From UBA964 sp031382085 (GTDB lineage: Bacteria > Pseudomonadota > Gammaproteobacteria > Steroidobacterales > Steroidobacteraceae), in contig JANMYM010000009.1 in assembly GCA_031382085.1 (NCBI GenBank), forward strand, positions 3,669-67,668: DNA of 64,000 nucleotides, in the 5' to 3' direction. Below are positions 42,136 through 50,765 of this stretch, one piece after another. Both the position numbers and the translations under genes were made by a program. Under the pieces are notes generated by a model. That model was not told where the DNA came from. It searched no databases and was given only the letters and a program-made list of their open reading frames with translations. Each line of letters begins with the position of its first letter. The first letter of the stretch is position 1.

Positions 42136-43430
42136 GGGGCCAGATCCGACAGCAGCGGATCAGCCAGCCGAGCTAACAACAGTGCTTCCAGCCGGGTCCG
42201 CAGTTCGGCAGGCCGCAGCTGCGAGACGACATCCTGCAGGAACGCCCACTTGAGCAGACTTTGCGCGGCGCTCGGTTCCAGGCCACGGGACAGCAGGTAA
42301 AAGAGCATTTGCGGATCCAGGGTGCCCACGGTCGCGCCATGCGACGCCTGGACCGCGTCGGTCAGGATTTCCAGTTGCGGCCTGGCAATGGCTTCTGCTT
42401 CACGGCCTGCGATCAGACTGCGCAATGATTGGCGTGTGTCCGTATTGAGTGCGGTCGGCATGACGCGGTTATGGCCAGTGAAGGCAACCCGGGCGCGTCC
42501 GGCGGCCAGCCCGCGAAACACCTCGGTTGATTTGGCGCCAACGCCGCGATGGTCAATGAGCACATGCTGGTCCAGGTGCTGATTGCCGTCGCCGAGTGCG
42601 ACACTGTTGAACTGCAGCTGCGAGGCGGCGCCATCGAGCGTTGCCACGACAGTGCTGCGCAACCCGGTGTTGCCTGGCGCAATTTGCAGCAGGCTGGCTT
42701 TGGAGTTCAGAGCCTGCTGCAGCCTGACCGTTTCAAGGTGACGCGCATCGGCAGCGGAAACCAGCAGGCGTGTCCAGAGCAAGTCCGACCCGCTGTGCAA
42801 TGCGGTATCGACCACGTGGTTGGCGAATGCTGCGACACCCTTGACGGCCAGATGCTCTTCGACAATTTCGGCGCGGCAACCGGCGGCGACCGTCATGCGC
42901 AGCGTCGTGGGTGATGGGCCATCGCGCCCCGCAGCAGTGGTAACAAACACCAGCTGCACGCGGGAACCTGCTGTGGAATCCAGCACCAGTTGCAGCGGCT
43001 GCTCAGTCAGCAAGCGGCCCAGAATTGCGAAGCTGTTGTTAGCCAGTGCTCTTGCGGCATCGACATCCGCGGCCGCGGCCGCATCCAGGCCCTGCAGGCT
43101 GTCAACGACCGTGCCCGATGCCGCTGCGGGCGCATGGCTCGAGAGCGCGGCGTCGACTCTGCCATTGACGACGACCATGCGCGCAAAGCCCGGCAACGGC
43201 GGCGGCAACAATTCCCGCAAGCTCGTCGAATCGCTGGCGGGCGGCGACGGCGCGGCCGGCACCCAGCTCAGGCGCTCCATGCCGCGAATAGGCGCGTAGC
43301 GCCAGGCTTCGTCCCGCGGGCCGGGCAGGCCCTGAGCACATGCGCTGGCCAGGCTGGCGCGGCGCCAGGCGGCGAGGGCGGCGTCCCCGGTTACGCGTTC
43401 AGCAAGCGCTTTTTGAATATTCTCAAACAT
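42132..43430 (-). CDS. sufD: Fe-S cluster assembly protein SufD
   Basis: A 432-residue SufB/SufD-family protein. The C-terminal GVGAKSTEVFRGLAAGRARVAFTG segment and the QASHGATVGTLDPQMLFYL segment (with the conserved His) are typical. It pairs with SufB in the SufBC2D scaffold. It lies between sufC (13-bp gap) and sufS. Confidence 0.94.
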   Translation of the reverse strand: MFENIQKALAERVTGDAALAAWRRASLASACAQGLPGPRDEAWRYAPIRGMERLSWVPAAPSPPASDSTSLRELLPPPLPGFARMVVVNGRVDAALSSHAPAAASGTVVDSLQGLDAAAAADVDAARALANNSFAILGRLLTEQPLQLVLDSTAGSRVQLVFVTTAAGRDGPSPTTLRMTVAAGCRAEIVEEHLAVKGVAAFANHVVDTALHSGSDLLWTRLLVSAADARHLETVRLQQALNSKASLLQIAPGNTGLRSTVVATLDGAASQLQFNSVALGDGNQHLDQHVLIDHRGVGAKSTEVFRGLAAGRARVAFTGHNRVMPTALNTDTRQSLRSLIAGREAEAIARPQLEILTDAVQASHGATVGTLDPQMLFYLLSRGLEPSAAQSLLKWAFLQDVVSQLRPAELRTRLEALLLARLADPLLSDLAP

Positions 43431-43443
43431 GGCGTGAAGATGT

Positions 43444-44193
43444 TCAGGCTGCCTGGCCTGTCAGCCAGTCGTAGCCGCGCTGTTCCAGTTCCAGCGCCAG
43501 TTCGCGCCCACCGGTGCGCAAAATCCGACCGCGGCCCAGCACGTGCACGAAATCCGGAGCGACATGATCTAACAGACGCTGGTAATGGGTAATCAGCACC
43601 AATGCGCGCTGCTCACTACGCAGGGTCTCAATGCCCTGGGCGACCACTTTCAGCGCGTCGATATCGAGGCCCGAGTCGGTTTCATCCAGCAGCGCCAGTT
43701 TCGGCTCCAGTACCAGCATCTGCAGAATTTCATTGCGCTTTTTTTCGCCGCCGCTGAAGCCCTCATTGACGCCGCGGCTCAGGAAGGCCTCATCCATCTG
43801 CATCAGCCGCATGCGTGAGCGCACCAGTGTGAGGAAATCGAATGCGTCCACTTCCGGCTCGCCGTGCTGCTTGCGCTTGGCATTGAGCGCGGCCTTGAGC
43901 AGATAGGCGTTGTTGACGCCCGGGATTTCGACTGGATATTGAAATCCGAGAAACAGTCCTGCGCGCGCCCGCGCCTCGGGCGACATAGCTAACAAATCCT
44001 GGCCTTCAAATTGCACGCTGCCGTGCGTGACTTCGTAGCCCGGCCGGCCAGCCAGCACATAGGACAGCGTGCTCTTGCCCGAGCCGTTAGGTCCCATGAT
44101 GGCATGCACTTCGCCGGCCTTGACTTCGAGATTCAGGCCATTCAGAACTTTGCTTCCGCCAGCAGTGGCGTGCAGATCCTTGATCGACAACAT
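43444..44193 (-). CDS. sufC: Fe-S cluster assembly ATPase SufC
   Basis: A 249-residue ABC ATPase. Walker A is MGPNGSGKSTLSYVLAG, the signature is FSGGEKKRNEILQM and Walker B is LALLDETDSGLD, a SufC hallmark. The ATP-driven SufC dimer reshapes SufB-SufD. Its first base overlaps sufB's stop codon. Confidence 0.97.
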   Translation of the reverse strand: MLSIKDLHATAGGSKVLNGLNLEVKAGEVHAIMGPNGSGKSTLSYVLAGRPGYEVTHGSVQFEGQDLLAMSPEARARAGLFLGFQYPVEIPGVNNAYLLKAALNAKRKQHGEPEVDAFDFLTLVRSRMRLMQMDEAFLSRGVNEGFSGGEKKRNEILQMLVLEPKLALLDETDSGLDIDALKVVAQGIETLRSEQRALVLITHYQRLLDHVAPDFVHVLGRGRILRTGGRELALELEQRGYDWLTGQAA

Positions 44194-45638
44194 CAGCCTA
44201 CTGCTCCTTCCAGACTCACCGCCAGCAGGTTTTGCGCCTCGACCGCAAATTCCATCGGCAGTTCCTTGAACACGCTCTTGCAGAATCCATTGACGATCAT
44301 GTTGACGGCGTCTTCGCGGTCGACGCCACGTTGCAGGCAGTAAAACAGCTGTTCTTCGCTGATGCGAGACGTGCTTGCCTCGTGCTCAACGATTGCATCC
44401 GGGTTTTTCACTTCCAGGTAGGGGAAAGTGTGCGCACCGCAGCGGTCGCCCATCAGCAGCGAGTCGCATTGCGTGAAGTTGCGCGCGCCGGTGGCGCTGG
44501 CCTGGATTTTCACCAGGCCGCGATAGGTGTTCTGTCCATGACCCGCCGAAATGCCCTTGGACACGATCGTGCTGCGCGTGTTAGCGCCAATGTGGATCAT
44601 CTTGCTGCCGGTGTCGGCCTGCTGATAATGATTGGCGAGGGCGACCGAATAAAATTCGCCGACCGAGTTCTCGCCGCGCAGCACGCAGCTCGGATATTTC
44701 CAGGTGATTGCCGAGCCGGTTTCCACCTGCGTCCAGGAAATCCGCGAATTGCGGCCGCGGCAGTCGCCGCGCTTGGTGACGAAGTTGTAAATGCCGCCGA
44801 CGCCGTTCTCGTCGCCCGGGTACCAGTTCTGCACCGTCGAGTACTTGATCTGCGCATCGTCCTCGGCGATCAATTCAACCACCGCGGCGTGCAGCTGGTT
44901 CTCATCGCGCATCGGCGCGGTGCAGCCCTCAAGATAGCTGACATGACTGCCGGCATCGGCAATGATCAGGGTGCGCTCAAACTGCCCGGTCTTGGCCGCG
45001 TTGATCCGGAAATACGTTGAGAGTTCCATCGGGCAGCGCACACCCTTTGGGATATATACGAATGAACCATCGGAGAACACTGCGGAATTGAGCGCCGCAA
45101 AGAAATTGTCGCCGATCGGCACGACCGAACCGAGGTAACGCTCCAGCAACTCCGGGTGCGAGTGCACGGCCTCGGAAAAAGGGCAGAAAACCACGCCCGC
45201 CTTGGCGAGGCGATCCTTGAAGGTCGTGGCCACCGATACGCTGTCAAACACGGCATCGACGGCAACACCCGCGAGGCGCGCGCGTTCGTGCAACGGCACG
45301 CCGAGCTTTTCGTAGGTCGCAAGCAGCTTGGGGTCGACGTCGGCGAGACTCTTTGGTCCGTCGGTGTTCGACTTGGGCGCCGAGTAATAGGAAATAGCCT
45401 GGTAGTCGATCGGCGCATGGTGCACGCGCGCCCACTTCGGTTCGCGCAGGGTCAGCCAGCGGTCAAAGGCCTTGAGGCGCCAATCCGTCAGGAACTGCGG
45501 TTCGTTTTTCTTGCGGGAAATGGCGCGTACGACATCGTGATCCAGCCCCGGTGGCAGACTGTCGGATTCAATATCGGTAACGAAGCCGTACCGATAGGGT
45601 TGCGCGACCGCCTGGTCGATGGCACTGGGTTCGCTCAT
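44193..45638 (-). CDS. sufB: Fe-S cluster assembly protein SufB
   Basis: A 481-residue protein. EGCTAPMRDENQLHAAVVEL and GDCRGRNSRISWTQVETGSA are SufB-specific. The cluster-region Cys and Glu residues are in AITWKYPSCVLRGENSVGEF. It is the scaffold core. Its start overlaps the stop of the Rrf2 regulator by 4 bp, so they are cotranscribed. Confidence 0.97.
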   Translation of the reverse strand: MSEPSAIDQAVAQPYRYGFVTDIESDSLPPGLDHDVVRAISRKKNEPQFLTDWRLKAFDRWLTLREPKWARVHHAPIDYQAISYYSAPKSNTDGPKSLADVDPKLLATYEKLGVPLHERARLAGVAVDAVFDSVSVATTFKDRLAKAGVVFCPFSEAVHSHPELLERYLGSVVPIGDNFFAALNSAVFSDGSFVYIPKGVRCPMELSTYFRINAAKTGQFERTLIIADAGSHVSYLEGCTAPMRDENQLHAAVVELIAEDDAQIKYSTVQNWYPGDENGVGGIYNFVTKRGDCRGRNSRISWTQVETGSAITWKYPSCVLRGENSVGEFYSVALANHYQQADTGSKMIHIGANTRSTIVSKGISAGHGQNTYRGLVKIQASATGARNFTQCDSLLMGDRCGAHTFPYLEVKNPDAIVEHEASTSRISEEQLFYCLQRGVDREDAVNMIVNGFCKSVFKELPMEFAVEAQNLLAVSLEGAVG

Positions 45639-46084
45639 GCGCGCAAACCTAACGGCAAGGCTTCGATTGGCTGCGTCTCGTGTTCGAGGCCCGCCAGCTG
45701 TGCCAGGCTAACGTCGTAAAGTGAGCGTCGGATCGCCAGGTTGACTCTCTGCCATGATCGCCCAACGCGGCAGGAGTTTTCAATTTCGCAATGGCCCGAT
45801 CCCGCGGCGCAATCGGTTAGCGCGAGCGGACCTTCGAGCGCATCGAGGATCGCCGCGGCGCTGATGTCGTTGGCCGGCTTGGCCAGGCGGTAGCCGCCGT
45901 GGACGCCACGGCTGGATAACACCAGTCCCGAGCGGTGCAACTGCTTGAGGATCTTGCTGACCGTGGCGGCGCCCAGCCGGGTGCGGAGGGCCAGGCTGGC
46001 GGCCGAATGGCGCGTTTCGGGCTCGCAGGCCAGCGTGGCCATGAGCACCGTTGCATAGTCAGTCAGGCGGCTAATCCGGAGCAT
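45635..46084 (-). CDS. Rrf2-family SUF regulator (SufR/IscR-like)
   Basis: A winged-helix Rrf2 protein of about 149 residues from MLRISRLTDYATVLMATLAC (ATG 46084; ATG 46093 is also possible). The HTH is in AATVSKILKQLHRSGLVLSS and the wing is RGVHGGYRLAKPA. Three cysteines for a [2Fe-2S] cluster are CAAGSGHCEIENSC. This fits the SUF-associated IscR-like regulators that repress suf when clusters are plentiful. The frame extends to 46153, but that part covers the divergent promoter zone. Confidence 0.9.
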   Translation of the reverse strand: MLRISRLTDYATVLMATLACEPETRHSAASLALRTRLGAATVSKILKQLHRSGLVLSSRGVHGGYRLAKPANDISAAAILDALEGPLALTDCAAGSGHCEIENSCRVGRSWQRVNLAIRRSLYDVSLAQLAGLEHETQPIEALPLGLRA

Positions 46085-46092
46085 GTTGAGCA

Positions 46093-46098
46093 TTATAA
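46093..46098 (-). promoter_or_regulatory. Candidate -10 of the suf operon
   Basis: On the minus strand TATAAT sits in GTTTTATAATGCTC and overlaps the alternative ATG at 46093. If used, the mRNA start would fall within the first codons and the ATG at 46084 or a leaderless start would be used. No convincing -35 is seen, which would suit a regulator-dependent promoter. Confidence 0.35.
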
Positions 46099-46114
46099 AA
46101 CATTGGGTACCATT

Positions 46115-46143
46115 TTGGTCCTGTTTTGAATATTTGCTATGAT
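46115..46143 (+). promoter_or_regulatory. Candidate promoter of the aldolase gene
   Basis: TTGGTC (46115-46120), a 17-base spacer and TATGAT (46138-46143) lie 43 bases upstream of the aldolase ATG. The interval is shared with the suf regulator promoter and contains the palindromic GGTACC core at 46105-46114, a possible regulator site. Confidence 0.5.
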
Positions 46144-46186
46144 TATTGGCCACTTACCGGTCAGGACATCCCAGGAGATAGCCGTA

Positions 46187-47206
46187 ATGAATCGCAGTGA
46201 ACTCGAGCAGGTCGCCAACGCCATGGTCGCCACGGGCAGGGGTATCCTTGCCGCCGATGAGAGCTCCGGCACGATCAAGAAGCGTTTTGACAGTATCCAG
46301 CTTGAGTCCACGGAAGAGCAGCGCCGAAATTATCGGGAAATGCTGTTCACCGCGCCTGGCATTGCCGGCGCCATCAGCGGCGTTATCTTCTACGACGAAA
46401 CCTTGCGCCAGAAGACCCGTGCCGGCGTGCCTTTTGCTCAGCACCTGACCCAGCTCGGCATCGTGCCCGGAATCAAGGTGGACGCGGGCGCGAAGCCGCT
46501 GGCCGGGTTCCCGAACGAGACGATCACCGAAGGGCTCGATGGGTTGCGCGAACGATTGGTCGAATACCACCAACTCGGCGCCCGCTTCGCCAAGTGGCGC
46601 GCGGTCATCGATATTGCGGACGGCATACCGTCGCGCTTCGCGATCGAGGCGAATGCCCACGCCCTGGCCCGTTACGCCGCTCTTTGCCAGGAACAAAACA
46701 TTGTGCCGATTGTCGAACCGGAAGTGCTGATGGATGGCGGCCACACGATCGAGCGCTGCGAGCAGGTGACTGACGAAGTGTTGTGCGAGGTTTTCCAGCA
46801 GCTCGCCGCGCACCGTATCCATCTCGAAGGCATCGTTCTCAAACCTAACATGGTGATCTCGGGCAAGAAATGCGCCACGCGCGCCACGCCGGAACAAGTT
46901 TCTGCCGCGACCGTGCGCTGCCTGCGCCGTTGGGTGCCATCGGCCGTGCCAGGCATTGCATTCCTGTCAGGCGGCCAGAGCGTCGCGGACGCGACACTGC
47001 ACTTGTCGCTGATGAATCGTCAGGCGCTGCCGTGGAAGCTGACATTCAGCTATGGCCGCGCCCTGCAGGACACGGCGCTCAAGGCCTGGGGCGGCAAGCC
47101 CGCAAATTTCGCCAACGGCCAGCGCGAGCTCAGCAAGCGCGCCAGGCTCAATGGTCTGGCCGCAACCGGCGCTTACACGCTGGACATGGAGAGCCAGGCT
47201 GCCTAA
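46187..47206 (+). CDS. Class I fructose-bisphosphate aldolase
   Basis: A 339-residue protein of the eukaryotic-type class I family. The ATG at 46187 is preceded by GGAGAT (46175 region). Schiff-base and nearby residues are in HLEGIVLKPNMVISGKK. The substrate-phosphate loop is AFLSGGQSVADATLHL. GRGILAADESSGTIKKR is the N-terminal signature. It splits fructose-1,6-bisphosphate without metal. An upstream in-frame ATG at 46139 falls within the promoter. It is divergent from the suf operon and followed by mla genes after 28 bp. Confidence 0.94.
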   Translation: MNRSELEQVANAMVATGRGILAADESSGTIKKRFDSIQLESTEEQRRNYREMLFTAPGIAGAISGVIFYDETLRQKTRAGVPFAQHLTQLGIVPGIKVDAGAKPLAGFPNETITEGLDGLRERLVEYHQLGARFAKWRAVIDIADGIPSRFAIEANAHALARYAALCQEQNIVPIVEPEVLMDGGHTIERCEQVTDEVLCEVFQQLAAHRIHLEGIVLKPNMVISGKKCATRATPEQVSAATVRCLRRWVPSAVPGIAFLSGGQSVADATLHLSLMNRQALPWKLTFSYGRALQDTALKAWGGKPANFANGQRELSKRARLNGLAATGAYTLDMESQAA

Positions 47207-47234
47207 CAACGCAGCGGCTGCCGGAACCGTGAAC

Positions 47235-48014
47235 ATGGTTGACGACGCACTTCTGACGGTGCGCGATGTGCACTACGCAGTCGGCGCGCGCCCGATTTTT
47301 GCGGGCCTGAGTCTGTCTGCGCAGCGCGGGAAGACTACCGCAATCATGGGTCCGAGTGGCACAGGCAAGACCACGCTGCTGCGCTTGCTGACTGGCCAGA
47401 TCCATCCCGAATCCGGTGAAATCAGCGTCTTTGGCGCTGACCCCACGAAGTTGCAGCGCAAGCCGCTCTACCAGCTGCGCCAGCGCATGGGCATGCTGTT
47501 CCAGAATGGCGCCTTGCTGACAGATCTGAACGTTTTCGAAAATGTCGCGTTTCCGTTGCGGGAACATTCCAAGCTCAGCGAGGGCGAAATCACTGAACGC
47601 GTGTTAGGCAAGCTGCAGGCAGTGGGCTTGCGGGAAGCGGCGCTGTTGATGCCTGCAGAGTTGTCCGGCGGCATGGCGCGGCGCGTGGCACTGGCACGAG
47701 CCATCGCAACCGAGCCGGAGTTGTTGATTTATGACGAGCCGTTTGTTGGTCTCGACCCCATTTCCATGGGAGTCATCTTGCGTTTGATCAAGGAAATCAA
47801 CTCCCGCGGCGGAGTGACCAGTCTGATCGTGTCGCACGATGTCGAGGAACTGGCGAAAATTGCCGATTACACCTATCTGTTGTCGGGAGGCAAGGTAGTG
47901 GCCGAAGGCACACCTGCACAAATGAGCCGCAGCACCGACGCTACGGTGCGCCAGTTCATCGACGGACTTGCCGATGGGCCGGTGCCGTTTCACTACACGG
48001 AAACCGGCAAGTGA
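47235..48014 (+). CDS. mlaF: Phospholipid ABC transporter ATP-binding protein MlaF
   Basis: A 259-residue ABC ATPase. The ATG at 47235 is used (a GTG at 47229 is two codons upstream). Walker A is MGPSGTGKTTLLRLL, the signature is LSGGMARRVALARAIA and Walker B is LLIYDEPFVGLDP. The MlaF-type C-terminal tail HYTETGK is present. MlaF energises lipid transport between membranes. It overlaps mlaE by 4 bp. Confidence 0.95.
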   Translation: MVDDALLTVRDVHYAVGARPIFAGLSLSAQRGKTTAIMGPSGTGKTTLLRLLTGQIHPESGEISVFGADPTKLQRKPLYQLRQRMGMLFQNGALLTDLNVFENVAFPLREHSKLSEGEITERVLGKLQAVGLREAALLMPAELSGGMARRVALARAIATEPELLIYDEPFVGLDPISMGVILRLIKEINSRGGVTSLIVSHDVEELAKIADYTYLLSGGKVVAEGTPAQMSRSTDATVRQFIDGLADGPVPFHYTETGK

Positions 48015-48748
48015 TCGCCGCTTTGCAGAAAATCGGCGCGATCAGCGTATTTTTTGGCCGCATTCTCGCCGGCATTGTGCCTGCGCTCGCGCGCCCGCGA
48101 CTCATTGTTCATCAGGTCTACAATGCGGGCGCGCGTTCCCTGATCATTATCATGCTCTCCGGCCTGTTTGTCGGCATGGTGTTAGGTCTGCAGGGCTTCG
48201 ATCTGTTGCAACGGATCGGTTCCGAGGAGGTTCTCGGCATTGGCATTGCGCTCGCGCTGCTGAAGGAACTGGGACCGGTCATGACCGCGCTGCTGTTTGC
48301 CGGGCGCGCGGGCACGGCGCTGGCTTCCGAAATCGGCCTGATGCGCGCCACCGATCAATTGACCGCCATGGAGATGATGGCGGTCGACCCGGTGCACCGC
48401 ATCGTCGTGCCGCGTTTCCTGGGTGGTGTGATCGCCGTGCCCCTGCTGGTCGCGATATTCAATGTCATCGGCCTGTACGGCGCACAGTTGATCGCCGTGC
48501 AGCAAATGGGTATCGACGCCGGGTCGTTTTGGGGGCAGACCCAGAGCGCGGTGGAACTCGATGACGTCACCGAGGGCGTAATCAAGAGTTTTGTGTTCGG
48601 CGTGGCGTGCAGCCTGATTGCTGTCTATGAAGGGTTTCATTCGGCGCCGACCGCCGCGGGCGTCGGCCTTGCGACCACGCGCACCGTGGTGACATCGTCG
48701 GTGCTGATCCTGCTGCTGAATTACCTGTTGACCGCCTTTTATCTCTAA
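48011..48748 (+). CDS. mlaE: Phospholipid ABC transporter permease MlaE
   Basis: A 245-residue permease with a GTG start overlapping mlaF. Hydrophobic segments include LIIIMLSGLFVGMVLGLQGF. The family EQ-type loop LGPVMTALLFAGRAGTALAS and VDPVHRIVVPRFLGG follow. It moves phospholipids between the inner membrane and MlaD. Confidence 0.95.
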   Translation: MIAALQKIGAISVFFGRILAGIVPALARPRLIVHQVYNAGARSLIIIMLSGLFVGMVLGLQGFDLLQRIGSEEVLGIGIALALLKELGPVMTALLFAGRAGTALASEIGLMRATDQLTAMEMMAVDPVHRIVVPRFLGGVIAVPLLVAIFNVIGLYGAQLIAVQQMGIDAGSFWGQTQSAVELDDVTEGVIKSFVFGVACSLIAVYEGFHSAPTAAGVGLATTRTVVTSSVLILLLNYLLTAFYL

Positions 48749-48773
48749 CAGCGTACTTGCAAGGACTCACGTT

Positions 48774-49286
48774 ATGCGACCCAATCGCGCACTCGAAATA
48801 GGTACCGGCCTGTTCATATTGTTAGGGTTTGTCGCGCTCGTGTTTTTGACGACGCAATTGCCGAGCAGTGGCCTGAGGATCCGCGAAGCCGGCGTGTATC
48901 GCCTGAGCGCGACCTTTGACAACATCGGCGACCTGAAGCAAGGCGCGCCGGTCAGCATGTCGGGGGTCAATGTCGGCCGCGTTACCCGCATCACCTATGA
49001 TTCCAGGCAGTACAAGGCCGTGGTCGATGTCAGCGTCGATAGTGGTTATGACAAGATCCCGGATGACAGCGATGCGAGTATCCAGACTCAGGGGCTGTTG
49101 GGTGGCAAGTACATCGCGCTCACGCCGGGCGGATCGGAAACTTATTTCAAGGACGGCGGTCGAATAGGGTTTACGCAATCGGCGATCGTGCTTGAAAGCC
49201 TGATCAACAAGCTGTTTGCAAGCATTGCGGATAAGGGCAAGGATGCAGCGGGCGACGCGGAACCGGCCAAAGAGGGGGCGAAGTAA
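48774..49286 (+). CDS. mlaD: MCE-domain lipid-binding protein MlaD
   Basis: A 170-residue protein with an N-terminal signal anchor (GLFILLGFVALVFLTTQLPS). The MCE domain begins YRLSATFDNIGDLKQGAPVS and includes IQTQGLLGGKYIALTPGGSE, the pore loop region. It forms a hexamer in the periplasm on MlaFE. It starts 25 bp after mlaE and overlaps mlaC by a base. Confidence 0.95.
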   Translation: MRPNRALEIGTGLFILLGFVALVFLTTQLPSSGLRIREAGVYRLSATFDNIGDLKQGAPVSMSGVNVGRVTRITYDSRQYKAVVDVSVDSGYDKIPDDSDASIQTQGLLGGKYIALTPGGSETYFKDGGRIGFTQSAIVLESLINKLFASIADKGKDAAGDAEPAKEGAK

Positions 49287-49969
49287 TGCAGCCGAGCAGA
49301 TTGTTAGCAACATGCCTGATCGTTGCAGCTGCCACAGCCGCGCCGCAGGCGTGGTCCCAGAAGGCGGCGCCCGCGGCGCCGGCCGGCGTTGTCAGCCCAG
49401 CGCTGGCGAGCGAGGTCGACGCCAGCACGCCGCAGAAATTAATTGAGACTTCGGCGCGCGCCATGATGCGCGACATCGAAGCCAACCGGGCAATTTACCG
49501 CAAGGAACCGATGCAGCTGTATGCGCTGGTTGACCGGATCCTGTTGCCGCATTTTGACGTCGACTACGCTGCGCGCCTGGTGTTAGGCAAGCACTGGCGC
49601 GCAGCCACACCGGAGCAGCGCAAGCGCTTCGTCGAGGCTTTTTACCGGTCACTTCTGACCAACTATAGTGACGCGCTGGTCGAGTTCACCAGCGATCGCC
49701 TCAAGATACTGCCAGCGGCCCTCGAGCCTGCAGGACAGGCGGCATCGGTGCGGTCCGACGTCAAACGCAAGAACGGGCAGAAAGTCCCTGTTAGCTATTC
49801 ATTGCGCCTGACATCGCAGGGCTGGAAAGCCTGGGATGTCGTGATTGAAGGCATCAGCTATGTGAAGAGCTTTCGCGAGGACTTTGGCGCCGAAATCGAC
49901 CAGAAGGGGCTGGACGCGGTACTGGTGCGCCTGGAACACCAGGCTGGAGCGCCAGCGCGCAAGAGCTGA
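49286..49969 (+). CDS. mlaC: Periplasmic lipid-binding protein MlaC
   Basis: A 227-residue protein with a signal peptide (ends near APQAWS-Q). The Tol-Tol-Ttg2 (MlaC) domain includes LVDRILLPHFDVDYAARLVL with the GKHWRAATPEQRKRFVEAFY stretch, and GWKAWDVVIEGISYVKSFRE. It shuttles phospholipid between MlaA and MlaD. It ends the mlaFEDC set; mlaB, usually next, is absent. Confidence 0.93.
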   Translation: MQPSRLLATCLIVAAATAAPQAWSQKAAPAAPAGVVSPALASEVDASTPQKLIETSARAMMRDIEANRAIYRKEPMQLYALVDRILLPHFDVDYAARLVLGKHWRAATPEQRKRFVEAFYRSLLTNYSDALVEFTSDRLKILPAALEPAGQAASVRSDVKRKNGQKVPVSYSLRLTSQGWKAWDVVIEGISYVKSFREDFGAEIDQKGLDAVLVRLEHQAGAPARKS

Positions 49970-49994
49970 ATCCGTAGCGGCCGGCAGCCAGCCG

Positions 49995-50765
49995 TCACTG
50001 CTTCGGCGTTTCGGCGACTTCCGGCACGTCGGGCTCGGGGTCTTCAAAGTCCTGGGGATTGGCGCCGACATCGCCATCGCGAACCTTGTATTCGCGATGC
50101 TGTAACCAGGCGCTGCGGACGAACACGTAAGGATCGGCGGCACGAGAGAGCAACGCTTCGCCGTCGAGTAGGTTGGCGCGGTCGTTGACCAGCCGAAATA
50201 CGGTCACGCCGTTGCGGGTGGTCGAAGCGGCGATGTAATGCGTGGCATTCGTCAGCTGGTCAGGAATCTCACCGAAGGCGTCGCGCATCGACGACGGGCC
50301 GAGCACTGGCAGCATCAGATACGGTCCCGGGGGCACGCCCCATTTTCCCAGGACCTGGCCGAAATCCTCGTCATGTCGATCGAGTCCGATATCGGTGGCG
50401 ACGTCAAACAGCCCGCCGAGTCCCATGATGGTGTTGACTAACAGGCGCCCGGTATCGTGACCGGTAGCTGCAATCTTCCCCTGTAACAGCTGGCTGACAA
50501 TGACCCGGGGGTAACTCGCGTTCTGCAAAAGGTTGTCGAGCCCGCTGCGGATCGGGCGTGGCACAACCCTCACATAGGCGCGGGCCACCGGGCGCCCGAC
50601 CGCACGATCCAGGCTGTCATTAAACCTGAATACGGCCCGATTGCCACGTTCAAATGGATCCCGCGGATCACTCTGCGTGTTTTGTGGCAGCGAGGCACAG
50701 CCTGTCAACGCAGCCAGTATCAGCACCGCGAGCAGTCGCGCCTGGCAGGAAATCGTTGGTGTCAT
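49995..50765 (-). CDS. mlaA: Outer-membrane lipoprotein MlaA (VacJ)
   Basis: A 256-residue lipoprotein. The lipobox is LTGCAS (signal AVLILAALTGC). The VacJ domain DPRDPFERGNRAVFRFNDSLD and GPSSMRDAFGEIPDQL are diagnostic. MlaA removes phospholipids from the outer leaflet and passes them to MlaC. It converges on mlaC (25-bp gap) and overlaps the M48 protease gene by 4 bp. Confidence 0.93.
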   Translation of the reverse strand: MTPTISCQARLLAVLILAALTGCASLPQNTQSDPRDPFERGNRAVFRFNDSLDRAVGRPVARAYVRVVPRPIRSGLDNLLQNASYPRVIVSQLLQGKIAATGHDTGRLLVNTIMGLGGLFDVATDIGLDRHDEDFGQVLGKWGVPPGPYLMLPVLGPSSMRDAFGEIPDQLTNATHYIAASTTRNGVTVFRLVNDRANLLDGEALLSRAADPYVFVRSAWLQHREYKVRDGDVGANPQDFEDPEPDVPEVAETPKQ

